Shown: positions 1 through 5,219, numbered from the stretch's first letter. The stretch: 5,219 nucleotides of DNA from Candidatus Ratteibacteria bacterium (GCA_028715665.1 JAQURI010000107.1:1-5219), one strand, 5' to 3'. The notes: a model not told the origin generated them from the letters alone. Made by a program: numbers and translations.

Positions 1-168
1 AGAGTCGATATGATAGTAGAAGGAAATATTGCTTGGGTTCACGACCTGAATACCATCCCTGGTCTTACTGAACTCTCCGATTTGCCGGCACAAGCACAAG
101 CGGATGGTATTTCATATGACGAGCTTGTTTCGGAAATTTTGTCATATGCTTCTATAAATAAAATATAG
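1..168 (+). CDS. ddl: D-alanine-D-alanine ligase, C-terminal end (5' end outside window)
   Basis: Only the last 55 codons are present; the frame is open from base 1 to TAG at 166-168. This is the end of the ATP-grasp catalytic domain of D-Ala-D-Ala ligase, the cytoplasmic enzyme that joins two D-alanines with ATP for peptidoglycan synthesis. Recognition rests on an RVD motif (visible residues 1-3), the segment DLNTIPGLTE (15-24) matching the family's metal-binding ExNTxPGxT motif, and the tail ADGISYDELV (visible residues 34-43), which matches the usual AxxxGxSfxeLv. N17 fits the Mg-binding Asn. Two positions look unusual: the motif Glu is Asp (D15), and the Ser-Leu pair that follows (SLxP in most Ddl) reads SDLP. 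Other ATP-grasp enzymes share the fold, but the NTxPG-T-S-P spacing is typical of Ddl. The next gene starts 19 bp downstream on the same strand, suggesting one transcript. Confidence 0.87.
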   Translation, partial: RVDMIVEGNIAWVHDLNTIPGLTELSDLPAQAQADGISYDELVSEILSYASINKI

Positions 169-187
169 GAATCAGAGGAAATTTAAT

Positions 188-661
188 ATGGCAGCCAGAC
201 AAAAAGATACAAGATATGGCTATTATTTGAGGGTTTTAAAATTTCTTTGCAAAAGGCATAATGTATTTATGGATAAACAGAAGAACCCGAATTTGGAATA
301 TTTGTCGTTTAAGACTACTTCTAAAACTTGGGGAACTTTGCTAAAAGAAGTTAATTCTTATAGAGACAAGTCGATGAAAGCCAGTTCTTTGGAAAGGTCT
401 TTGAGGGAATTGAAACGCAGAGAGTATCTTATTCCTATGAGTGAAAACTCATCTTGCTATATCGTATCTCTTAAAGGTTTCAGGGCTGTCGGAATAAATA
501 TGAGAAAAATAGAATCTAAGGAGCGTGCCCGTCTGCCTGACAGAGATAAAACTCATACAAATGTTCGTTGCAGAAAATGCAATGTTATTGATGGGTATTC
601 TTCTTCAGAAGATAAATGCAGGTATTGCGGAGCCAAACTTTATACAATAGATAAAATTTAG
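188..661 (+). CDS. Unrecognised protein with winged-helix-like region and C-terminal zinc ribbon (157 aa)
   Basis: I do not recognise a named family. The protein is basic and predicted to be soluble, with no signal peptide or membrane segment. Residues about 65-100 (ASSLERSLRELKRREYLI, then a beta-like SCYIVSLKGFRAVG) look like the recognition helix and wing of a winged helix. The C-terminal end has C128-x2-C131-x12-C144-x2-C147 with RCRKC and CRYCGAKL knuckles, a typical rubredoxin-type zinc ribbon. This suggests nucleic-acid or protein binding, possibly regulatory, but that is inference. The ATG at 188 is preceded by AGAGGAA at 174-180, a reasonable ribosome-binding site at about 7 bp. It lies between ddl and the RNase G gene with gaps of 19 and 15 bp, so it is very likely co-transcribed with both. 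A role in RNA metabolism beside RNase G is possible but unproven. Confidence 0.82.
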   Translation: MAARQKDTRYGYYLRVLKFLCKRHNVFMDKQKNPNLEYLSFKTTSKTWGTLLKEVNSYRDKSMKASSLERSLRELKRREYLIPMSENSSCYIVSLKGFRAVGINMRKIESKERARLPDRDKTHTNVRCRKCNVIDGYSSSEDKCRYCGAKLYTIDKI

Positions 662-676
662 ATACAGGAGATAAGC

Positions 677-2191
677 ATGACAGTAGGCAAGAAAAGAGAT
701 ATGCAAGCAAGAAGAACAGAGAGAACGATACTTATAAATGAAGACGATTATCGCATTCGCACCGCCATTTTAAAAAACAATTTACTGACGGAGCTTGTAG
801 TAGAAAGAAAAGAAAAAAAAGGAATCGCGGGTAATATATATAAAGGGAAAGTAAAAAATATCATACCCGGCATCGACGCCGCATTTGTGGATATCGGATG
901 GGAACGCACGGGTTTTCTATACATTTCGGAAGTTAGTGCACCCCCCGTGCTGTACGATGAAATATCCCCGGGCCTCCTGACACAGGAAAAAAGTTTCAAA
1001 TCTCCTATCGAGAAAGCGTTAAAAGAAGGCGAAGATATAATAGTTCAGGTAGTAAGAGACCCGGTAGGTAATAAGGGACCCAGACTTACGACTTTTATTA
1101 CTATAGCCGGCAGGTTTCTGGTTCTTATGCCCTTCATCGAGAGATTAGGCATTTCAAAAAAAATTGTAAATCCTAAAGAAAGAAACAGAATCGCGCAAAT
1201 TCTTAATAAAATAAGACCGAAAGATATGGGGCTTATTTTAAGGACGCTCGGCGAGGGAAAGACAGAAAGAGAACTTATTTATGATTTGAATTATGTCTCA
1301 TGGCTATGGAAAAAAATAAATTTTATGTCGAAGGTGAAATCGGCCCCTTCCTTGCTTTATCAGGAACCCGATTTGGCAACGAGATTTGCCCGCGACATAT
1401 TGAGACCGGAAAAAGATAAGTTAATAGTGGATAATTTAAGAAAATTTGTCCAGTTAAAAAGGTTCTTTAGAAGATATTCTCATAATCTCCTGTCTTTTTT
1501 GGAATTTTATAATTCCGAGATTGACCTTTACAAAAAATACGGTGTTGAAGAAGAAATACAAAAAGCCCTAAGAAGCAAAGTTTGGCTTCCAAGCGGCGGT
1601 TCGCTTGCAATCGAAGGGACAGAAGCTCTTGTTTCCATAGACGTAAATAGCGGAAAATTCACGGCAGCGTGCGGTTTGGAAGATACGGCGCTTAAAACGA
1701 ATTTGGAAGCAGCCAAGGAAATAGCGCGTCAGGTAATCCTAAGGAATCTGGGCGGCATTATCATAATAGATTTTATAGATATGAGAAGCGCGAGAAACAG
1801 AAGAAAACTTACAAACATGTTAAGAGATGCATTTAAGGACGATAGGGCGGTGACAAAGATTAATACCGTCTCATCTTTCGGGCTGATAGAGATGACAAGG
1901 GAAAGGATAAATCCATCGCTTGCGCAAATTTTATGTGAGAGTTGTCCTTGTTGCCAGGGGTCAGGTTTTGTTAAGTCCATAGCTACTGTTGCCATTGAAA
2001 AAGAAAAAGAAATCAAAAAGGCCCTAAAAGAGACAAAAGAGAAAATTTTGAAAGTGCGGTTAAATCCTGAAATTTGCAGATACCTGAAAGAGCATAAAAG
2101 AGACCGGATATTGGAAAGAATTTTTAGAAAAAGAATTGTGCTGGAAGAAAGTCCTATTTTAAACAGAGAAGACATCAAGTATACTTCTTGA
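677..2191 (+). CDS. rng: Ribonuclease G/E family endoribonuclease (RNase G type)
   Basis: Cytoplasmic single-strand-specific endoribonuclease for rRNA maturation and mRNA turnover. At 504 residues it has RNase G length and no long C-terminal degradosome scaffold as in E. coli RNase E. An S1 domain starts near residue 51 (GNIYKGKVKNIIPGIDAAFV) and runs to about 138, followed by the family segment RLTTFITIAGRFLVLMPF (136-153). The 5'-monophosphate sensor fits GLILRT with R189 and T190. The catalytic metal ligands fit D322 and N324 in SIDVNSG and D365 in IIIIDFIDM; the 43-residue Asp spacing equals that of E. coli D303/D346. The Zn-link is CPCCQGSG, with C423 and C426 in register with E. coli C404/C407. 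All key residues are present, so the enzyme should be active. ATG 677 is chosen because AGGAG (666-670) lies 6 bp upstream; an in-frame ATG at 701 is an alternative. The gene is followed 31 bp later by rplU, a common bacterial neighbour. Confidence 0.95.
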   Translation: MTVGKKRDMQARRTERTILINEDDYRIRTAILKNNLLTELVVERKEKKGIAGNIYKGKVKNIIPGIDAAFVDIGWERTGFLYISEVSAPPVLYDEISPGLLTQEKSFKSPIEKALKEGEDIIVQVVRDPVGNKGPRLTTFITIAGRFLVLMPFIERLGISKKIVNPKERNRIAQILNKIRPKDMGLILRTLGEGKTERELIYDLNYVSWLWKKINFMSKVKSAPSLLYQEPDLATRFARDILRPEKDKLIVDNLRKFVQLKRFFRRYSHNLLSFLEFYNSEIDLYKKYGVEEEIQKALRSKVWLPSGGSLAIEGTEALVSIDVNSGKFTAACGLEDTALKTNLEAAKEIARQVILRNLGGIIIIDFIDMRSARNRRKLTNMLRDAFKDDRAVTKINTVSSFGLIEMTRERINPSLAQILCESCPCCQGSGFVKSIATVAIEKEKEIKKALKETKEKILKVRLNPEICRYLKEHKRDRILERIFRKRIVLEESPILNREDIKYTS

Positions 2192-2222
2192 TTAATATAC
2201 GACTAAAAGGAGGTTTATTGTT

Positions 2223-2534
2223 ATGAAGGCAATCATCAAAGTGGCGGGAAAGCAGTACATCGTAAAAGAAGGAGATACAATTACCGTAGAAAAAAATTTG
2301 GAAACGGCAGTAGGGAAAAAGGTTGAAATAAATGAGGTGTTAGCCGTAGGTTCGGATAATCTTAAGTTCGGCAGCCCTTTTGTCAAAGGGGCAAAGGTAA
2401 TCGGCGAAGTGCTTAAAAAAGGTAAAGACGAGAAGGTGACGGTCTTCAAATTCAAAAAGAGAAAAAGATATCATAGAACGAGGGGGCATAGACAGGAAAT
2501 TACTGAAGTAAAAATAACGAAAATAGAACAATGA
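2223..2534 (+). CDS. rplU: 50S ribosomal protein L21
   Basis: A 103-residue L21 of normal length and a structural component of the large ribosomal subunit that binds 23S rRNA. The N-terminus (MKAIIKVAGKQYIVKEGD) and the basic C-terminal signature (KKRKRYHRTRGHRQ, about residues 77-90, followed by ITEVKITKI) are diagnostic. The ATG at 2223 has a strong AAAGGAGG (2206-2213) 9 bp upstream; its SD is much stronger than that of the gene that follows. The 31-bp gap after the RNase G gene has no promoter or hairpin that I can see, so rplU is probably read from the upstream transcript. Its TGA (2532-2534) overlaps the ATG of the next gene. The usual partner rpmA (L27) does not follow, which is unusual, although the gene itself looks intact. 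Confidence 0.97.
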   Translation: MKAIIKVAGKQYIVKEGDTITVEKNLETAVGKKVEINEVLAVGSDNLKFGSPFVKGAKVIGEVLKKGKDEKVTVFKFKKRKRYHRTRGHRQEITEVKITKIEQ

Positions 2535-3562
2535 AAGTTATTCAAAAGTTCTGCCTGTTTGCGGCATTTTTTTTTGCATTCCTATCCTTGACCGCTTTAT
2601 ATGCAAGAATGGAAAGGATGCAAGACCCGCAAAAAGAGCCGGCTGAACAGAGGATATTCCTTAAAAAATATAAAGGAATTCCTGGCAAAGGCCATTTGAT
2701 AAAAGATGTCCCTTTTTATAAACAAAAAGAGCGTAATTATTGCGGACCCGCAGTTTTGTCCATGGTTTTGAATTATTGGGATGAACATAAAACTTTTAGC
2801 CAAGAAGAAATAGTTGAAGATATTTTTGACCCCACCGTCGAGATTACGAATAATTCGGAAATGGTTTTTTATCCGTATAGTAACAATTTCAGCGTTTTCT
2901 CCTTCAATGGCAATGTGGAACAGTTAAAAAACCTTGTCAGAGAAGACATCCCGATAATCATTTTGCAAAGAGTGGTAGGAAAAATAGTGAATAAGGGGCA
3001 TTATAGGGTTGTCGTCGGTTATGACGATAATCAAAATATAATTATTGTCAATGACCCTTGGTTCGGAGAAGAACTTTCCATAAGTTACAATGTTTTTTCA
3101 GAACTTTGGGCTTTTGGGAAAGACCTCAACAAAAATAATTGGGCGTTGGTGATATTGCCCAAAGAAAAAGAAAACATATTGAGCAAACTCGAAATGAAAG
3201 AAAGCGCTGTTACCTATCATAATATTGCTACTGCTCTTTATAATCGCGGTAAAATCGAAGAATCAATAAAACAGTGGCTAAAAACTATAGAGATATCTCC
3301 AGAAGAAGTGACTTTTTATTATTGTATCTCTTATGCATATATTCAGCAGCAAAATTATAATGAGGCGATCCGTTACGGAAAAATGGCTGTAGAGTTGGAT
3401 GATAATAATGGTTCTGCTCATGATACTCTGGGTTGGGCATATTACAAAAAAGGCATATTGCAAGAGTCCTTAAAAGAACTTGAAAAAGCAATACAATTGA
3501 GCCCGGACATAGATTTCATAAAAAATCATTACAATATTGTAACGCAAGAAATAAATAAGTAG
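2531..3562 (+). CDS. Exported C39-like cysteine peptidase with C-terminal TPR repeats (PA2778-like)
   Basis: A 343-residue protein in three parts. Residues 1 to about 25 form a signal peptide (basic start, FCLFAAFFFAFLSLTAL core, possible cut after LYA) with no lipobox, so it should act outside the cytoplasmic membrane. Residues about 55-210 are a papain-like C39 domain: the VPFYKQ segment supplies the oxyanion-hole Gln (Q65), NYCGPAVLSMVLNYW the catalytic Cys (C71), GHYRVVVGYD the His (H157), and VNDPWFG the Asp (D175). The full triad suggests an active peptidase. Residues about 227-328 hold three TPRs with the W/Y-G-A-Y and A-x-x-x-x-P pattern (NIATALYNRGKIEESIKQWL; SYAYIQQQNYNEAIRYGKMA; LGWAYYKKGILQESLKELEK), likely a docking surface. 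The ATG overlaps the rplU stop as ATGA and has no good SD of its own, so translation is probably coupled to rplU. The architecture resembles the uncharacterised PA2778 family; the substrate is unknown, and the small exported protein next door is a candidate. Confidence 0.88.
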   Translation: MKVIQKFCLFAAFFFAFLSLTALYARMERMQDPQKEPAEQRIFLKKYKGIPGKGHLIKDVPFYKQKERNYCGPAVLSMVLNYWDEHKTFSQEEIVEDIFDPTVEITNNSEMVFYPYSNNFSVFSFNGNVEQLKNLVREDIPIIILQRVVGKIVNKGHYRVVVGYDDNQNIIIVNDPWFGEELSISYNVFSELWAFGKDLNKNNWALVILPKEKENILSKLEMKESAVTYHNIATALYNRGKIEESIKQWLKTIEISPEEVTFYYCISYAYIQQQNYNEAIRYGKMAVELDDNNGSAHDTLGWAYYKKGILQESLKELEKAIQLSPDIDFIKNHYNIVTQEINK

Positions 3563-3571
3563 ATGTATTTG

Positions 3572-3600
3572 TTGACTTGTATAAGCAAAAATAGTAGTAT
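3572..3600 (+). promoter_or_regulatory. Sigma-70-type promoter for the small membrane protein gene
   Basis: TTGACT at 3572-3577 matches five of six bases of the -35 consensus. With a 17-bp spacer it is followed by TAGTAT at 3595-3600, which matches four of six of the -10 consensus. An overlapping TATAAC at 3598-3603 is closer to consensus, but its spacer would be 20 bp. The site lies just after the stop codon of the peptidase gene and just before a strong ribosome-binding site, so the small gene can probably be transcribed on its own. This is prediction from sequence only. Confidence 0.6.
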
Positions 3601-3613
3601 AACTTCAAAATAG

Positions 3614-3624
3614 AAAGGGGGTGA
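3614..3624 (+). promoter_or_regulatory. Extended Shine-Dalgarno sequence that decides the GTG start
   Basis: AAAGGGGGTGA matches the complement of the 16S rRNA 3' end (AAAGGAGGTGA) with a single A-to-G change. The GGGGG core ends at 3621, leaving 9 bp to GTG at 3631 but only 3 bp to the in-frame TTG at 3625. This favours GTG 3631 as the start. Such a long SD match is the strongest in the window and implies high translation. Confidence 0.75.
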
Positions 3625-3630
3625 TTGCAA

Positions 3631-3828
3631 GTGAAATTTAAACTTTTGAGTATACTTCTTGTAGCTATGATGTTATTTTCCGTAACATCGGGTATTGTAG
3701 CTGCGGCCCAGAATTCTTCTGATGTCATTACTGCTTCCGATGCGGGTGGAGGAGAATTGACCAACCAAGATATTTGGATAATCGTGGCAATCGTTGTCGG
3801 AGTTGCTCTTCTGATTATCTTGTTATAA
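3631..3828 (+). CDS. Small exported single-TM protein with Gly-Gly-Gly motif (65 aa), possible PA2779-like partner
   Basis: I do not recognise a confirmed family. From GTG 3631 the product is 65 residues. Residues 1-26 are a clear signal peptide (MKFK start, LLSILLVAMMLF core, likely cut after IVAAA). Residues 27-47 are a short polar linker with a triple glycine at 39-41 (SDAGGGELTNQD). Residues 48-65 are one hydrophobic segment (IWIIVAIVVGVALLIILL) that ends the protein with no cytoplasmic tail. The mature product would be about 39 residues, anchored by its C-terminus. It follows the C39-TPR peptidase by 68 bp but has its own promoter, strong SD and terminator. The layout (signal peptide, Gly-rich step, terminal TM, next to a C39-TPR gene) resembles the small PA2779-type proteins beside PA2778-type peptidases, although it is shorter than I recall those being. 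Alternatives are a structural membrane peptide or a toxin-like peptide. The TTG at 3625 would add two residues but sits too close to the SD. Confidence 0.75.
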   Translation: MKFKLLSILLVAMMLFSVTSGIVAAAQNSSDVITASDAGGGELTNQDIWIIVAIVVGVALLIILL

Positions 3829-3850
3829 AAACATAAGATTTTTTAAGTAT

Positions 3851-3889
3851 ATGCCAGCCCTTTGATGAGACTTAAAGGGCTGGCATTTT
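3851..3889 (+). terminator. Rho-independent terminator after the small membrane protein gene
   Basis: The arms 3851-3863 (ATGCCAGCCCTTT) and 3874-3886 (AAAGGGCTGGCAT) form a perfect 13-bp stem, extendable by a G-T and an A-T pair, with a loop of about 6 bases and TTTT then GTT on the + strand. It lies 22 bp after the stop codon of the small gene. Read on the opposite strand the stem is followed by ATACTTAAAAAA, which is not a T-tract. It therefore mainly serves the + strand, although it sits between convergent genes and may also slow transcription from the right. Confidence 0.88.
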
Positions 3890-3905
3890 GTTGAATGAAA
3901 TGATT

Positions 3906-4313
3906 TTAGATAAGTATTTCCATTGCATTATACGGACAGGCGGGGATACATAATTCACAGGCAATACATTTTTCCGGAATGAACTGAACATTCATTGTTT
4001 TTCTGTCTACGGTTAAAGCTTTTGTAGGACAAACCGTGACGCAAACAGTGCAGTGAGTGCATTTATCCTTATTCATACGAACGTCTTTTTTCAGCGGTTG
4101 GACGGTCACTCCGAGGTTTTTTAAATATGTGATGGCATTTTTCAGATTACTTTCAGTCCCTTGCAAATCGACCACCAATTTCCCTTCTTCTTCAGGAGTA
4201 ACTTGCGCTTTAAGAATGTTTAATACGATGTCGTAATCTTTTACTAATTTATAAGTAATCGGCTCTCCCACCAATGAAGCGGGAAAGGTAAGAACAAGTC
4301 TTCTCTTTTCCAT
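3906..4313 (-). CDS. NIL-domain 2x[4Fe-4S] ferredoxin of the homocysteine synthesis pathway
   Basis: A 135-residue cytoplasmic iron-sulfur protein. Residues 1 to about 76 match a NIL domain (RRLVLTFPASLVGEPITYKL, then GKLVVDLQGTESNLKNAITYL and LGVTVQPL), an ACT-like ligand-binding fold. Residues 80-135 carry two CxxCxxCxxxCP clusters: C85, C88, C91, C95 and C116, C119, C122, C126, each ending in CP, so two [4Fe-4S] clusters are expected. In methanogens and some anaerobic bacteria this protein acts with a DUF39 enzyme to make homocysteine from aspartate semialdehyde, probably delivering electrons for sulfur insertion. The DUF39 gene lies directly upstream on the same strand, as in that pathway. 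The ATG at 4313 is supported by AAGGA (4322-4326) 8 bp upstream. A similar fold occurs in ABC transporter MetN C-termini, but the ferredoxin part and the neighbour make this call firm. Confidence 0.92.
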   Translation of the reverse strand: MEKRRLVLTFPASLVGEPITYKLVKDYDIVLNILKAQVTPEEEGKLVVDLQGTESNLKNAITYLKNLGVTVQPLKKDVRMNKDKCTHCTVCVTVCPTKALTVDRKTMNVQFIPEKCIACELCIPACPYNAMEILI

Positions 4314-4340
4314 TTTTTAATTCCTTATTTACTCCGCTTG

Positions 4341-4369
4341 CCCCGTTAGAGAAAGATTCTCTAACGGGG
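4341..4369 (-). repeat. Perfect inverted repeat (hairpin) between DUF39 and NIL-ferredoxin genes
   Basis: The arms 4341-4352 (CCCCGTTAGAGA) and 4358-4369 (TCTCTAACGGGG) are fully complementary over 12 bp with a 5-base loop. Neither strand has a T-tract after the stem, so it is not a classical terminator. It lies 51 bp after the DUF39 stop and 28 bp before the ferredoxin start, and may be an mRNA-processing or stabilising hairpin, an attenuator, or a copy of a dispersed genomic palindrome. A degenerate copy of one arm is seen at 4408-4419. Confidence 0.75.
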
Positions 4370-4407
4370 GTGAAAAATATCCGCCGCTGAAACTATGGCG
4401 ACCGTCA

Positions 4408-4419
4408 TTTCTTACGGGG
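4408..4419. repeat. Degenerate copy of one hairpin arm
   Basis: TTTCTTACGGGG resembles the right arm TCTCTAACGGGG at 4358-4369; the last nine bases agree at eight positions (CTTACGGGG against CTAACGGGG). It abuts the DUF39 stop codon (4420-4422). It could be a decayed or partial repeat copy, or chance similarity in a short low-complexity gap. Confidence 0.35.
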
Positions 4420-5219
4420 TTATTTTATCGGTCTTTCCTTCAAAGGTTTGAAAGTTATTTCGGATTTGCCCGAAGGAATCAGTTCAGCGGGTTCAGTTAA
4501 TAAAAATTCTCCCTTTTTTATCCAGTTTTTCAAAATCTCAGCAATATCTTTTGCCTTTGAATAACTTGACAAAGAAGCCGTAGGAACAGATTTGTCTCTT
4601 ATTTTTATACTGCCGCTTCTTAACTGGGCATAGTTTACGGTTGCGATTGTCTTTCCAGTCCCTTGCGGATAATCATAAGAATAGTCAACGACTGAAGCTT
4701 GGATATTTTCGTCTTTTACGGCTGTATATTTAATCATTTCTTCCGATATTATCGGTATCGGTATTCCTATGCCGACGGCAAGACTTGCTCCGTAACCTGT
4801 CATGGAAACACCTCTTAACCATTCCGCAGCCATTTTTTTCACGTCGCCTATCAATGCCAAAGTTCCGGCCGGAGTTGACGGAACCCCGTTGGGACTTCTT
4901 TTTGCCGACGGGTTATGTTGTGTCCCGTGCCATGCGACATATCCGGTCCCGCCTCCCAGAAATATCTTGGTCCCTATGCCTATGGTTTTATAGTAAGGGT
5001 CATTTAAAAGAGGAGAAAGTTCCCCCGCAGAACAGTAATTGGCGTTTCCCAGATTCGGCTGGAGTATCCCCATATATGTGTAAATAATTTTGTCGGATAG
5101 GTTAACTGCAACGTTATAATTCTGGTAGCAATTTCTCGGATTGAAAAGAATGACTTCGTTCAGATCTTTTATATTTATCCAGGTGTCCAATTGTTTTGAA
5201 GGATAACAATCCGTGCCGT
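4420..5219 (-). CDS. DUF39 (COG1900) homocysteine biosynthesis protein, C-terminal part (start outside window)
   Basis: The frame stays open past the right edge; 265 residues to the TAA at 4420-4422 are visible. Signature segments, numbered from the first whole codon at the edge, are GTDCYP (1-6), LDTWINIKDLNE (10-21), NPRNCYQNYN (26-35), NYCSAGELSPLL (60-71), FLGGGTGYV (86-94), PAGTLALIGDVK (116-127), GYGASLAVGIGIPIPI (141-156), VPTASLSSY (211-219) and EFLLTEP (237-243). These are typical of DUF39, which converts aspartate semialdehyde to homocysteine with a sulfur donor and a ferredoxin, replacing the usual acyl-homoserine route. The Cys of GTDCYP is, as I recall, the conserved one thought to carry the sulfur. 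About the first 120 residues should lie outside. The protein stops after the core domain, without the CBS pair found in methanogen versions. A TTG at 5190 lies inside the conserved LDTWIN motif and is not the true start. The NIL-ferredoxin gene follows by 106 bp. Confidence 0.93.
   Translation of the reverse strand, partial: GTDCYPSKQLDTWINIKDLNEVILFNPRNCYQNYNVAVNLSDKIIYTYMGILQPNLGNANYCSAGELSPLLNDPYYKTIGIGTKIFLGGGTGYVAWHGTQHNPSAKRSPNGVPSTPAGTLALIGDVKKMAAEWLRGVSMTGYGASLAVGIGIPIPIISEEMIKYTAVKDENIQASVVDYSYDYPQGTGKTIATVNYAQLRSGSIKIRDKSVPTASLSSYSKAKDIAEILKNWIKKGEFLLTEPAELIPSGKSEITFKPLKERPIK

Noticed and set aside
813..820. A8 run in the RNase G gene as a programmed slippage site
   Set aside because: It encodes ordinary Lys codons in the S1 region, the downstream frame is intact and no stimulating structure is evident.
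748..2178. Several open frames on the - strand inside the RNase G gene
   Set aside because: They lie opposite a gene with full family conservation, have low-complexity Phe/Ser-rich products typical of antisense frames, and lack ribosome-binding sites.
2192..2222. Possible L21 leader or autoregulatory RNA before rplU
   Set aside because: The gap is only 31 bp, contains the SD and shows no hairpin.
3625..3630. TTG start two codons upstream for the small membrane protein
   Set aside because: It lies only 3 bp from the GGGGG core of the SD, whereas GTG 3631 has a 9-bp spacing.
3516..3764. Open frame on the - strand across the end of the peptidase gene and the small gene
   Set aside because: It is antisense to two supported genes and runs through the promoter and SD of the small gene.
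4382..4417. Short complementary segments (CGCC/GGCG and CCGT/ACGG) after the DUF39 stop as a terminator
   Set aside because: The stems are only 4 bp with long loops and no T-tract, which is at the level of chance.
4785..5087. Open frames on the + strand opposite the DUF39 gene
   Set aside because: The - strand frame carries the conserved DUF39 motifs throughout; the + strand products have no recognisable domain or start signal.

Overview
The window reads as a stretch of an AT-rich bacterial chromosome from an anaerobe or a member of an uncultivated, probably Gram-negative lineage. Three things support this: a bacterial ribosomal protein gene (L21) beside an RNase E/G gene, a D-Ala-D-Ala ligase, and a methanogen-like homocysteine synthesis gene pair that in bacteria is known mainly from anaerobes. 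The gene set is compatible with groups such as Omnitrophota, Elusimicrobiota or deltaproteobacterial relatives, but nothing here fixes the phylum.

The left part (1-3562, + strand) is a tightly packed run of five genes: the 3' end of a D-alanine-D-alanine ligase (ddl), an unrecognised 157-residue protein with a winged-helix-like middle and a C-terminal four-cysteine zinc ribbon, an RNase G-type ribonuclease (rng), ribosomal protein L21 (rplU), and an exported C39-like cysteine peptidase with three TPR repeats. The peptidase gene overlaps the rplU stop codon by four bases (ATGA). L27 (rpmA), which normally follows rplU, is absent from this position.

Next comes a small self-contained cassette (3572-3889, + strand). 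It has a sigma-70-like promoter, a nearly full-length Shine-Dalgarno sequence, a 65-codon gene for a signal-peptide plus single-TM mini-protein carrying a Gly-Gly-Gly motif, and a strong hairpin terminator. A C39-TPR peptidase beside a small exported Gly-rich/TM protein resembles the uncharacterised PA2778/PA2779 pairing known from Pseudomonas. It is the most interesting part of the window.

The right part (3906-5219, - strand) converges on that cassette. It encodes a DUF39-family protein (gene start lies beyond the right edge) followed by a NIL-domain/2x[4Fe-4S] ferredoxin. Together these are the two-gene system that makes homocysteine from aspartate semialdehyde and a sulfur donor. The 106-bp gap between the two genes holds a perfect 12-bp inverted repeat without a T-tract and a degenerate copy of one of its arms.

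No rRNA, tRNA, CRISPR array, insertion sequence or phage gene was seen. No gene-free stretch reaches 300 bases.
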